Assembly (NCBI GenBank): GCA_964398185.1
Contig: CAYNML010000027.1
Coordinates: forward strand, 3,531-67,530
Direction of reading: 5' to 3'
DNA length: 64,000 nucleotides
DNA from: Fen-1058 sp964398185
Lineage (GTDB): Bacteria; Chloroflexota; Anaerolineae; Fen-1058
The position numbers were made by a program, and so were the translations under genes. Below, in pieces: positions 34,547-42,929 of the stretch (the first letter of the stretch is position 1; every line of letters starts with the position of its first letter). The notes below the pieces were generated by a model. That model was given only the letters and a program-made list of their open reading frames with translations. It was not told where the DNA came from and did not search any database.

Positions 34547-35509
34547 ATGGTGAACTTCAGCGACATTCAATCCGCGGCCGAGCGGCTGTATCGCATCGCG
34601 CACCGCACGCCAATCGCCACCTCGCGCACGCTGAATGCGCTCATCGGCGCGGAGGTGTACTGCAAGTGCGAGAATTTGCAGCGTGCGGGCGCGTTCAAGT
34701 TTCGCGGCGCGACCAATGCGGTGAGCCAGCTCAGCGCCGAACAGAAGCAGCGCGGGGTCGTGTCGTTCTCGTCGGGCAATCACGCGCAGGCATTGGCGCT
34801 GGCGGGCCAGTTGTTTCACACGCCCACCGTAATCGTGATGCCGGACGATGCGCCCGCGGTGAAACTGGCCGCGACGCGGGGTTATGGCGCGGAGGTGGTG
34901 CTGTACGATCGGGTGGAGCAGAAACGCGAAGTGATCGCGCGCCAGCTCGGCGCAGCACGCGGCCTGGCGCTGATTCCGCCGTTCGAGCACGAGCACATCA
35001 TCGCGGGGCAGGGCACGGCGGCGCTGGAACTCCTGACGGATATACCTGACCTCGACGTGTTGATCGCGCCCATCGGCGGCGGCGGGCTGATCAGCGGGTG
35101 CAGTATCGCCGCGCACGCGCTGAAGCCTGATCTCCGCATCTTTGGCGTGGAGCCGGACACTGCGAACGATACGTTCTTGTCTCTGCAGCAGGGTGAGGTT
35201 GTCTCTACGCCGCAATCACATTCGATCATGGATGGCCTGCTGCCCACCGCGCCGGGCGAGATGACGTTTGCGATCATGCGCGAGCATCTGGAAAGCGTGG
35301 CGTTGGTTACTGATGATGAAGCCGCAGAAGCGGTTCGGTTTTTGTTGCTGCGGATGAAGCTGCTGGTCGAGCCGAGCGGGGCTGCACCCATCGCCGCGCT
35401 CATGGCGGGCAAGATTCCGAATGCGCGGGGTAAGAAGATCGGCGTGGTGTTGTCGGGCGGCAACGTCGATGCAGGGAAGTTGGCGGGGATGCTAACGAGT
35501 AACGCGTAA
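34547..35509 (+). CDS. PLP-dependent threonine/serine dehydratase or serine racemase
   Basis: 320 residues, fold-type II. The PLP lysine is in AFKFRGA, the phosphate-binding loop is GGGGLIS and the substrate loop is SSGNHAQALA. The short form without the ACT domain of IlvA fits serine racemase, catabolic threonine dehydratase or threo-3-hydroxyaspartate ammonia-lyase, which cannot be separated by eye. The final residues (LTSNA) come from a GAGTAAC heptad run at 35495-35523. Confidence 0.88.
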   Translation: MVNFSDIQSAAERLYRIAHRTPIATSRTLNALIGAEVYCKCENLQRAGAFKFRGATNAVSQLSAEQKQRGVVSFSSGNHAQALALAGQLFHTPTVIVMPDDAPAVKLAATRGYGAEVVLYDRVEQKREVIARQLGAARGLALIPPFEHEHIIAGQGTAALELLTDIPDLDVLIAPIGGGGLISGCSIAAHALKPDLRIFGVEPDTANDTFLSLQQGEVVSTPQSHSIMDGLLPTAPGEMTFAIMREHLESVALVTDDEAAEAVRFLLLRMKLLVEPSGAAPIAALMAGKIPNARGKKIGVVLSGGNVDAGKLAGMLTSNA

Positions 35510-35522
35510 CGAGTAATGCGTA

Positions 35523-36083
35523 ATGGAGAAGATTGAGACTCGGCGACTCATTATCAAACCAGTAACAGAGGCCGAAACGATCTTGCCGGTCTATCTCAAC
35601 GCGGCGGATTATCTGGAGACACAGACGCCGGAGGAGCCGTCGATCGCAATGGTGCGATCGGATCTGGCGCTGGCCGCACAGCACGGCGGCGTGACGTGCG
35701 GCATTTTCCGGCGGGATACCCAAAACCCGATCGGCCTGATTAGCTTCATCGCGCATTCGTTTCGCGGCCAGCGCGATTATGCCTGGCTGTCAGCGCTGAT
35801 GATCCAGGAAGCTGATCGGCGGGCCGGGTTCGGCGCGGAAGCTTATCGGGCGGTGGAAGGCCGCATCTTCAGCGATCCGCTTGTGACGCGCATCGGCACG
35901 TTGTTGCTTCCGCAATTCGACGCTTCGCTGCGCTTTGCCGAGCAGCTGGGCTTTGAGCGGGCCGGCGGCCCGTTCAAGAACAAGCGCGGCTACGGGCTGT
36001 ATGCTTTTGTGAAGAAACGTCCCGGCCTGGAAACGCCCGGCGAGAAAATCTGGCGCGAGGCGCAGCCAGCGCGGCGTGAATAG
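35523..36083 (+). CDS. GNAT-family N-acetyltransferase
   Basis: 186 residues. ETRRLIIKPVTEAET at the N-terminus and the RRAGFGAEAYRAVEGRIF acetyl-CoA region resemble RimJ/RimL-like enzymes that modify amino groups. DASLRFAEQLGFERAG is the usual C-terminal element. The start lies 13 nt after the previous stop, inside a heptad repeat, without a good ribosome site. The substrate is unknown. Confidence 0.8.
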   Translation: MEKIETRRLIIKPVTEAETILPVYLNAADYLETQTPEEPSIAMVRSDLALAAQHGGVTCGIFRRDTQNPIGLISFIAHSFRGQRDYAWLSALMIQEADRRAGFGAEAYRAVEGRIFSDPLVTRIGTLLLPQFDASLRFAEQLGFERAGGPFKNKRGYGLYAFVKKRPGLETPGEKIWREAQPARRE

Positions 36084-36086
36084 GCT

Positions 36087-36115
36087 TTGCACAATCCGCC
36101 GTGCGCTGGTAAACT
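36087..36115 (+). promoter_or_regulatory. Promoter of the SRPBCC gene
   Basis: TTGCAC (36087-36092), 17-nt spacer, TAAACT (36110-36115), 36 nt before the ATG at 36152. Confidence 0.55.
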
Positions 36116-36151
36116 TTGAGGCACACTCAATTCGCAAGCCGAGGAGTCCGT

Positions 36152-36571
36152 ATGCCCGATCTGATCCGCACCTCTGTCGATCTGCCCGCCAAGCCCGCCG
36201 AGGTCTATGCCTACGTCGCCGAGCCTGCTAACGCCCCGATGGTCTCTCACGCCCGCGACGTGGTGGATGTGTTGCAGGACGACGGGCGCGTGTCCGGCTT
36301 CAAAACCAAGCGCGGCGTGGTGAAGTATGTGACGCAGGCGCCGCCGCATTATCTGGAGGGCGAGTATCAGCAGAAGCGGGCGCGCACGCGGTACGACATT
36401 CGCTTTGAAGCGATTGGCGAGGCGAAGACGCGCGTGTCGATCGATGTCAATATTCAGCCGCAGGGACTGCGCACCAAGCTGCAAGGGCCAATTCCGCGGC
36501 TGCGCGCGAAGATGCAGTTGAACGACTGGCTGGCGCAGGTGCAGCAGCACTTTGGGGCCAGGCAGAAATAA
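36152..36571 (+). CDS. SRPBCC-fold protein
   Basis: 139 residues. The ATG follows GAGGAG. IRTSVDLPAKPAEVYAYVAEP at the N-terminus and a C-terminal helix (LRAKMQLNDWLAQVQQHF) match the START/Bet v1-like SRPBCC fold, a hydrophobic-ligand pocket. Polyketide cyclase-type and Coq10-like members share this outline. The ligand is unknown. Confidence 0.75.
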   Translation: MPDLIRTSVDLPAKPAEVYAYVAEPANAPMVSHARDVVDVLQDDGRVSGFKTKRGVVKYVTQAPPHYLEGEYQQKRARTRYDIRFEAIGEAKTRVSIDVNIQPQGLRTKLQGPIPRLRAKMQLNDWLAQVQQHFGARQK

Positions 36572-36630
36572 CCGGGCCGCGGTGCCCGGTGCATTTCACT
36601 TGTGGGGCAGGTCTGGGGGTTGCTCTCCGA

Positions 36631-36694
36631 CCGCGTCCCTGCGGTCAGCTGGCGGGCCGGGGAATGCGCCCGCCAGCTGACCGCAGGGACGCGG
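36631..36694. repeat. Perfect 26-bp-arm palindrome
   Basis: CCGCGTCCCTGCGGTCAGCT plus GGCGGG (36631-36656) is perfectly mirrored at 36669-36694 around a 12-nt loop. The 312-bp gap 36572-36883 otherwise holds no gene; 36770-36880 should contain the promoter of the next gene, and AAGGAGAAG just before its start is the ribosome site. Confidence 0.8.
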
Positions 36695-36883
36695 GCTTAG
36701 CGCCAAGTCGCCCCCAAGTTAAAAGGTACGCGCTGCACCCCGCGGCTTTGACAGGCTCTAGGTTGAGGCTAAAATTAGTATTGGATTCGCCGCAGGGGCG
36801 CTGGCCTGCGGCGAAACAATTTCGGCGAAAAAGTTGCGGCGAAACACGTTCACGACAAAAAGCAGAGACAAGGAGAAGAGCTA

Positions 36884-38551
36884 ATGAAGACGTTTCGTGT
36901 GATCAGTGTCTTGTTGATCGGGTTGTTAGTGGCGGCGGCCTGTCAACCGGCGGCCGCGCCGACACCGGCCGCGCCGCCGACCACGGCGCCTGCGGCGCCA
37001 CCCACCCCGGCGGCTGAAAGCAAGCCTGCCAGCAATCTGCCTGATCTGGGCGGCAAGGAATTGATCGTGGGTGTGGACAACGCCTACATCCCGTTCAACT
37101 ATGTGCGCCTGGACACCGGCGAGGCCGAAGGCTGGGACTATGATGCGATCGGTGAAATCTGCCGGCGCTTGAACTGCCAGCCGACGTATCGCGAACTGGC
37201 GTGGGACGGCATGATCGAAGCGGTGCGGCAGGGCCAGCTGGATCTGGCGGGTGAAGGCGTGACGATTACAGAAGAGCGCGCCAAGGTGGTGGACTTTTCC
37301 GAGCCGTATGCCACGGTTGATCAGCGTGTCATCGTGGGCACAAACGCGACCATCACCAGCCTGAATGATTTCAAGACCGATCCGACGTTGAAGATTGGCA
37401 CGCAGAAGGGCACCACCAACTACGAAGAGGCGATCAAGCTGGTGGGCGAAGCGCGCGTGGTGGCGTATGATACCTTCGGCGATGCGGTGCAGGCGTTGAT
37501 CAACGGCGACGTCAACGGCGTCATGATCGACGACACGGCGGGGCAGGGCTATGTGGGCGTCAATGCCGACAAGACCAAGCTGCTGCCCGAGAGCGCCGTC
37601 AGCCAGCCGCTGGGCTTCATCTTCACGCCGGGTTCGCCGTATCGCGAGCCGTTCAACGCCGCATTGGCGGCGATGCGCGCCGACGGCACGCTGCAGAAGT
37701 TGCAGGATAAGTGGTTCCCCAAGGGGAAGGCCGTCATCGAGTATGAAGAGATTGGGCCGGGCGCGTACGCCGAGCCGGCGCCGTCTTCCGAGGCGCTGCC
37801 TGACCTGGGCGGCCGCGAAGTGACGGTGGCGATCGAGAATGCCTACATCCCGTTCAACTACGTGCGCCTGGACACCGGCGAAGCCGAGGGTTGGGACTAC
37901 GACGCGCTGGCGGCGATCTGCAAGTTGCTGAACTGCAAGCCGGTGTACAAAGAGATCGGCTGGGATTCGATGATCACCGCCGTATCGCAAGGTCAGTTTG
38001 ACATGGCCGCCGATGGCATCACCATAACCGACGAACGCGCCAAGATGGTGGATTTCTCGGACGGCTACATCAGCGTCGATCAGCGCGTGATGGTGCAGAA
38101 GGATTCGCCCATCGCCAGCGTAGAAGAGTTCAAGACCAACACCCAGTTGAAGCTGGGCACGCAGAAGGGCACCACCAACTACGAGGAAGCCGTCAAGATG
38201 GTGGGCGAAGCGCGGGTGGTCGCCTTTGACACTTTCGGCGATGCGGTGCAGGCGTTGATCAGCGGCGATGTGGACGGCGTGGTCATCGATGACACGGCGG
38301 GTGTGGGCTACGTGGGCGTCAACGCCGACAAGATCAAACTGCTGCCGGAGAAGTTGGTGGGCCAGCAGTTGGGCTTTGTGTTCCCCAAGGGATCGGATCT
38401 GGTTAAGCCGTTTAACGCGGCGTTGGCGGCCATGCGCGCCGACGGCACGCTGGACGCGCTGGCTCAGAAGTGGTTCGGCGGGGAACAGATTAGTTCGGAT
38501 CAGATCGGGCCGGGCGCGTACGGCGATCCCACGCCGACGCCCGCGCCGTAG
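36884..38551 (+). CDS. Amino-acid ABC transporter binding lipoprotein, tandem two-domain fusion
   Basis: 555 residues. A lipobox (VAAACQP) is followed by a Pro/Ala/Thr-rich linker (about 22-50). Two complete SBP_bac_3 domains follow (about 52-295 and 305-545). They share long identical blocks (NAYIPFNYVRLDTGEAEGWD, GTQKGTTNYEEA, FNAALAAMRADGTL) and look about two-thirds identical, so the duplication is fairly recent. Both keep the ligand-binding outline (AYIPFNY, TEER/TDER, GT.KGTTNYE). A single binding protein normally has one domain. It belongs with the permease at 38674 and ATPase at 41091. Confidence 0.9.
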   Translation: MKTFRVISVLLIGLLVAAACQPAAAPTPAAPPTTAPAAPPTPAAESKPASNLPDLGGKELIVGVDNAYIPFNYVRLDTGEAEGWDYDAIGEICRRLNCQPTYRELAWDGMIEAVRQGQLDLAGEGVTITEERAKVVDFSEPYATVDQRVIVGTNATITSLNDFKTDPTLKIGTQKGTTNYEEAIKLVGEARVVAYDTFGDAVQALINGDVNGVMIDDTAGQGYVGVNADKTKLLPESAVSQPLGFIFTPGSPYREPFNAALAAMRADGTLQKLQDKWFPKGKAVIEYEEIGPGAYAEPAPSSEALPDLGGREVTVAIENAYIPFNYVRLDTGEAEGWDYDALAAICKLLNCKPVYKEIGWDSMITAVSQGQFDMAADGITITDERAKMVDFSDGYISVDQRVMVQKDSPIASVEEFKTNTQLKLGTQKGTTNYEEAVKMVGEARVVAFDTFGDAVQALISGDVDGVVIDDTAGVGYVGVNADKIKLLPEKLVGQQLGFVFPKGSDLVKPFNAALAAMRADGTLDALAQKWFGGEQISSDQIGPGAYGDPTPTPAP

Positions 38552-38567
38552 TGTGTGGCTGTCCCTC

Positions 38568-38610
38568 AAGAACCGGGGTTCGCCTGCGCGCGAGCCTCGG
38601 TTTCTTTTTT
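38568..38610 (+). terminator. Terminator after the fused binding protein
   Basis: AAGAACCGGGG pairs imperfectly with CCTCGGTTTC, followed by TTTTTT. It could reduce transcription into the permease, giving excess binding protein. Confidence 0.65.
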
Positions 38611-38615
38611 GCCTA

Positions 38616-38644
38616 TTGGCAATTCGCCGTTTCCCATCTACAAT
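38616..38644 (+). promoter_or_regulatory. Promoter upstream of the permease gene
   Basis: TTGGCA, a 17-nt spacer and TACAAT, 30 nt before the start codon and directly after the terminator. Confidence 0.6.
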
Positions 38645-38673
38645 CGAGCCTATTCCACACCGAGGCGGAGACT

Positions 38674-39537
38674 ATGACGACCGATGCACCCATCAAACAG
38701 CCGGGGACTTTTCAAGTGCGTGTGATCAATCGGATTGCCGGTTGGCCGTGGTGGTTGATCATCATCGTCCTGATGGGCCTGTTTATCTTCGCCAATATTC
38801 TGGCCAGCCCGCTGTATGCCAACATCTTCGTCAAGGTCACGCAGGGTATCGTCGTGTCAGTGCGCGTAGCCGTCATCGCCTATGCACTGGCGCTGGTCAT
38901 CGGCCTGGTCGTGGCGCTGGGCCGCATCTCCAAAAATCCGGTCTGGTACAACCTGACCACGCTGTATGTGCAAGTCATTCGCGGCATTCCCGTGCTGGTG
39001 CAAATCATCTACGTGGCGTTTGTGATTTCGCCGGCGCTGGTCGAACTGCTCAATGCCATCGGCACGGCGCTGATTCCGGTTTTGGGGCCGGAGAATTTCC
39101 TGGCGAGCTTAAGCCTGCAGGACATCAGCAGCGAGGCGCGCGTGACACTGGCGCTGGCGATTGCGTACGGCGGCTTCGAGGCCGAGACCTTTCGGGCTGG
39201 CATCGAATCGATCGGGCGCGGGCAGATGGAAGCGGCGCGCTCACTGGGCATGACTTACCTGCAGGCCATGCGCTACGTCATTTTGCCGCAGGCCTTCCGC
39301 CGCGTGCTGCCGCCGCTGGGCAATGACTTCATCTCCATGATCAAAGATTCATCACTGGTCTCCATCCTGGGCGTGCGCGATATGACGCAGGAGGCGCGCC
39401 TGTATGCGTCAGCGTCGTTCCGCTATCTGGAAACGTACAGCGTGCTGGCGTTCAATTACCTGATCTTGACCTTTACGCTGTCGCTGGGCGTGAAGGCATT
39501 GGAAAATCGCTTGAGCAAGGGCGGGAAGGGATCGTAA
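38674..39537 (+). CDS. Amino-acid ABC transporter permease (HisM/GlnP type)
   Basis: 287 residues. The ATG at 38674 follows GGCGGAG. It has five or six membrane helices, and the coupling signature EAARSLGMTYLQAMRYVILPQAFRRVLPPLGN is present in the usual position. VIRGIPVLVQIIYVAF is typical of polar amino acid permeases. Only one permease gene is seen, so a homodimer is expected. It lies between the dual binding protein and the radical SAM gene. Confidence 0.92.
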   Translation: MTTDAPIKQPGTFQVRVINRIAGWPWWLIIIVLMGLFIFANILASPLYANIFVKVTQGIVVSVRVAVIAYALALVIGLVVALGRISKNPVWYNLTTLYVQVIRGIPVLVQIIYVAFVISPALVELLNAIGTALIPVLGPENFLASLSLQDISSEARVTLALAIAYGGFEAETFRAGIESIGRGQMEAARSLGMTYLQAMRYVILPQAFRRVLPPLGNDFISMIKDSSLVSILGVRDMTQEARLYASASFRYLETYSVLAFNYLILTFTLSLGVKALENRLSKGGKGS

Positions 39538-39540
39538 TGC

Positions 39541-39597
39541 GGAATGCGTAAAACGTAAGGGAAGTCTTTTACGTTTTACGTTTCACGCTTCACGCAC
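39541..39597. repeat. Heptad-word inverted tract before the radical SAM gene
   Basis: GCGTAAAACGTAAGGG is mirrored by TTTTACGTTTTACGTTTCACG words. The ATG at 39599 follows immediately with no Shine-Dalgarno sequence. Confidence 0.7.
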
Positions 39598-39598
39598 G

Positions 39599-41083
39599 AT
39601 GAACGTCGTCTTGATTTCCACTTACGAACTCGGTCATCAGCCGTTTGGTCTCACGTCAGCCGCCGCATGGTTGAAGCGCGAAGGCGCCGACGTGGTGCTG
39701 CAGGATGCGGCCGTGCAGCATCTGGATAAAGAGGCGCTCGCCCAGGCGGATCTCATCGGTTATTACGTGCCGATGCACACGGCCACGCGCATCGCCGCGC
39801 AGTTCATTCCCACCATCAAGGCGCACAATCCGCGCGCGCACGTGGTGTGCTTTGGCCTGTATGCACCGGTGAATGAAACATATCTGCGCAAGCTCGGCGT
39901 CGATACGATCCTCGGCGGCGAGTTTGAAGAGGGCCTGGCGGCGTTGTACAGACGCATTGAACCGTCAGTGCGAGGAGCGCTTCCCGGCGACGAAGCAATC
40001 TCGCCAAGCAAGCAGGAGATTGCTTCGCGTACAGCGCTCGCACTGACGCCCGATCAAGTGGAACCGATCATCTCCCTCGCCCGGCAGGAATTCATCCTGC
40101 CCGATCGGCGCACGCTGCCCCATCTGAGCAAGTACGCGCATCTGGTGCGTGTCGATGGGCAGTGCCCCCGCGTGGGCGGTTACACCGAGGCAAGCCGCGG
40201 CTGCAAGCATCACTGCCGCCACTGCCCGGTAGTGCCAATCTATGGCGGGCAGTTCCGTTTGGTGCAGAGCGAGATCGTGATTGAAGACATCGAGCAGCAG
40301 GTGAATGCCGGGGCGGGACACATCACCTTTGGCGACCCCGATTTCTTCAACGGGCCGGGGCACGTCATCCCCATCGTCGAGAAGCTGCACCAGCTGTGGC
40401 CGCACCTCACCTACGATGTCACGATCAAGATCGAACACCTGTTGAAACATCAACGCTGGCTGCCGTTATTGCGTGACACGGGCTGTATGTTCATCACCAG
40501 TGCGGTTGAGTCGATCGACGATGAGGCGCTGAACATTCTCGCCAAAGGGCACACGCGCGCCGACTTCTTCAAGACCGTCGAACTATTCAAGTCGATCGGG
40601 CTGGTGCTGCAGCCGACGTTCGTGGCCTTCCATCCATGGATGACGCTGCCGGGTTATCTTGATTTGCTGGAAACCATGGCGCGGCTTGATCTGGTGGAAA
40701 ACGTGGCGTCGATTCAGCTGGCCGTGCGGCTGCTGATCCCGGCGGGCTCGCTGCTGCTCGATCGGGCTGATATCCGATCGCGTGTGGGTGAGTTCGACGA
40801 AGCGGCGCTGGTCTATCCGTGGGCGCACCCTGATCCGCGCGTTGATCAGTTATGCGAGACGCTGCTGACCATCATCAAGGACGGTCAGGAGAAAGAGCAG
40901 TCGCGCAGTCAGATCTTCGATCGGGTGTGGGAGGCTGCACACATCGCAGCGGCCGCAGGTGAGGCCGCCGGCGCAACGCGCGCCCTGCCGGATTATGCGC
41001 GCCAGCCGGCGCCGCACCTCAGCGAGAACTGGTATTGCTGAGCAGAACCGTTAACCGAGCAGGTCGCTTGGGACTGGGTGTGA
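39599..41083 (+). CDS. CUAEP-tail radical SAM selenoprotein with B12-binding-like N-terminus
   Basis: The conventional frame stops at UGA 41039-41041 after ENWYC. Reading that UGA as selenocysteine (position 481) continues with AEP and then LTEQVAWDWV before a second stop at 41083 (494 residues). CUAEP is the named tail of a CUAEP/CCAEP radical SAM family. A SECIS-like hairpin lies directly downstream. N-terminal residues 1-120 resemble a cobalamin-binding Rossmann domain. The 4Fe-4S/SAM site is C-x3-C-x2-C (Cys202, 206, 209). Residues about 122-150 are encoded by an in-frame 84-bp repeat. It sits between the permease and ATPase genes of an amino-acid importer. Substrate unknown. Confidence 0.85.
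39964..40047. repeat. CATTGCGAG-family hairpin inserted in frame in the radical SAM gene
   Basis: Terminal arms GTCAGTGCGAG and CTCGCACTGAC, inner arms GAAGCAATCTC and GAGATTGCTTC. The length of 84 bp (28 codons) keeps the reading frame. It falls in the linker between the N-terminal domain and the radical SAM core. Confidence 0.85.
41039..41078 (+). promoter_or_regulatory. UGA (selenocysteine) codon and bacterial SECIS-like hairpin
   Basis: After the UGA (41039-41041) a 6-bp stem CCGAGC (41055-41060) / GCTTGG (41066-41071) presents the loop AGGTC (41061-41065). The E. coli fdhF SECIS shows AGGUCU in its apical loop at nearly the same distance (loop at +21 there, +23 here, counting U of UGA as 1). 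A weaker lower stem is possible (41048-41050 with 41075-41077). SelB would bind the GGU bulge. Confidence 0.75.
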
Positions 41084-41090
41084 GGGGGAC

Positions 41091-41837
41091 ATGGAACAAC
41101 AACCGCAAGACATGATTGTGATCAAGAATCTCTTCAAGTGGTTCGGCGCGTTCTGCGCGGTGAAGGATGTGAGCTTTACCGTGGCGCGCAGCAAGACGCT
41201 GGTCGTCATCGGGCCGAGCGGCTCCGGCAAGTCTACGGTGCTGCGCTGCATCAACCATCTGGAAACGCCCACCAGCGGCGAGATCTGGGTCGACGGGATG
41301 CGCGTGACGAACAAGAGCAAAAGCATCAACGCCGTGCGCACCGAGGTGGGCATGGTCTTTCAGCAGTTCAACCTGTTCCCGCACTTGACGGCGCTGGACA
41401 ACATCGTGCTGGCGCAGCGCGTGGTGCGTCAGCGCAGCGTGGAAGAAGCGCGGCAGATCGGGCGCGAGCAGTTGGAGCGCGTGGGCATTCCCGAAAAGGC
41501 CGATCAGTATCCGGGGCAGCTCTCCGGCGGGCAGCAGCAGCGCATGGCCATCGCGCGGGCGCTGGCGATGAATCCCAAGATCATGCTGTTCGATGAGCCG
41601 ACCAGCGCGCTCGATCCGGAGATGATCAAAGAAGTGCTGGACGTGATGCAGGAACTGGCCAAGAGCGGCATGACGATGGTGGTGGTGACGCATGAGATGG
41701 GCTTTGCGCGCAATGCCGCCGACGAAGTGATCTTCATGGATGCCGGCGCCATCGTGGAACGCAACACACCCGATGGCTTTTTCCTGAATCCGCAGGAAGA
41801 GCGCAGCCAGCTGTTCTTGAGCCAGATTTTGCGATAG
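41091..41837 (+). CDS. Amino-acid ABC transporter ATPase (GlnQ/HisP type)
   Basis: 248 residues. Walker A GPSGSGKST, Q-loop MVFQQFNLFPH, signature LSGGQQQR, Walker B IMLFDEPTSALDPE, H-loop THEMGFAR. HisP/GlnQ-type ATPases energise polar amino acid uptake; its partner is the permease at 38674. It begins 7 nt after the readthrough stop of the selenoprotein, with GGGGGA as ribosome site, so its translation may depend on ribosomes arriving from the UGA-containing gene. Confidence 0.95.
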   Translation: MEQQPQDMIVIKNLFKWFGAFCAVKDVSFTVARSKTLVVIGPSGSGKSTVLRCINHLETPTSGEIWVDGMRVTNKSKSINAVRTEVGMVFQQFNLFPHLTALDNIVLAQRVVRQRSVEEARQIGREQLERVGIPEKADQYPGQLSGGQQQRMAIARALAMNPKIMLFDEPTSALDPEMIKEVLDVMQELAKSGMTMVVVTHEMGFARNAADEVIFMDAGAIVERNTPDGFFLNPQEERSQLFLSQILR

Positions 41838-41853
41838 CGACGTGGTGTGAGCT

Positions 41854-41888
41854 AAACCTGGCAGGTCTCTGAGACCTGCCAGGTTTTC
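41854..41888 (+). terminator. Terminator after the ATPase gene
   Basis: AAACCTGGCAGGTCTC and its complement (16-bp stem) end in TTTTCG. The arms belong to the same hairpin family as 54803-54833 and, more distantly, the 117-bp array. Confidence 0.85.
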
Positions 41889-41948
41889 GTTTGCCACTTG
41901 CCGGCGGGTGTATACTGAAGTTGAACCTTTGTACAGGAGTCAGGTTGC

Positions 41949-42917
41949 ATGGGTATTCCTCTGGACTGGTTGTTGAGCAGTTCACCCTGGGGGCAGTACC
42001 GCACCCGCTTGGATCTACTCGGCGAAACAGAACGCAGCAAGGATGTGAAGGCTGCGCGGCAGGCCATGCTTGATCATCCGCAGGTGCAGGCGTTGGTGAG
42101 CGAGCTGCGTGACTGGCCCGGCCCGCCGCTCACTCGCCACAACGACGCGCGTCATCTCTTGCACAAGCTGGTTTTTATCAGCGATCTAGGACTGCGCGCA
42201 ACGGATCCCGGCGTGGAGCAGATCGTCGATCGGGTGTTGGATCACCAATCGGCTGAGGGCGCGTTTCAGCTGAAGGTCAATATCCCGACGCATTTTGGCG
42301 GCACGGGCCAGGATCAACTGGCGTGGATGCTGTGTGACACGCCATCGATTGTGTATGCACTGGTGAAACTCGGCGTGAAGGATCGGCGTGTGAAAGCGGC
42401 GGCGAAATACCTCGCCGGTTTGATTCGCGACAACGGCTGGCCGTGCGCGGCCACGCCGGAGCTGGGCAAGTTCCACGGGCCGGGCCGCCGCAGCGATCCG
42501 TGCCCGTATGCGAATTTGATCACGCTCAAAGCGCTGGCGCAATTCGCGGAGTGGCATGACAGTGACGTGTGTCATCGCGGTGCGGAGACATTGTTGAGTC
42601 TGTGGCAGCAGCGCAAGGAGCAACGCCCGTACCTGTTTGGCATGGGCACTGACTTCGCCAGGCTCAAAGCGCCGCTGATCTGGTACGACCTGCTGCACGT
42701 GACGGAAGTGCTGACGCAGTTTGAATGGCTGCGCCGCGACAAGCGTGTGAGCGAGATGGTGTCGATTGTGAAAGCGAAGGCCGATGATCAAGGCCGCTTT
42801 ACGCCGGAATCGATCTGGCAGGCGTGGCGCGAATGGGACTTCGGGCAGAAGCGCGCCCCGTCGGCGTGGCTGACGTTGATCACACAGCGGATGTTGCAAC
42901 GAGGGCATTCTGACTGA
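41949..42917 (+). CDS. Alpha/alpha-toroid (terpene cyclase/prenyltransferase-like) protein
   Basis: 322 residues. The ATG at 41949 follows CAGGAG. Repeated helical pairs (VEQIVDRVLDHQSAEGAFQ, YALVKLGVKD.RVKAAAKYLAGLI..NGWPC) give an alpha/alpha toroid outline, as in squalene-hopene cyclase or prenyltransferase beta subunits. The DxDD/QW catalytic hallmarks are not seen, so it is probably not a cyclase. Function unknown. A TATACT at 41911-41916 precedes it. The GYD gene follows after 12 nt. Confidence 0.7.
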   Translation: MGIPLDWLLSSSPWGQYRTRLDLLGETERSKDVKAARQAMLDHPQVQALVSELRDWPGPPLTRHNDARHLLHKLVFISDLGLRATDPGVEQIVDRVLDHQSAEGAFQLKVNIPTHFGGTGQDQLAWMLCDTPSIVYALVKLGVKDRRVKAAAKYLAGLIRDNGWPCAATPELGKFHGPGRRSDPCPYANLITLKALAQFAEWHDSDVCHRGAETLLSLWQQRKEQRPYLFGMGTDFARLKAPLIWYDLLHVTEVLTQFEWLRRDKRVSEMVSIVKAKADDQGRFTPESIWQAWREWDFGQKRAPSAWLTLITQRMLQRGHSD

Positions 42918-42929
42918 AAGGAGGCAAGC

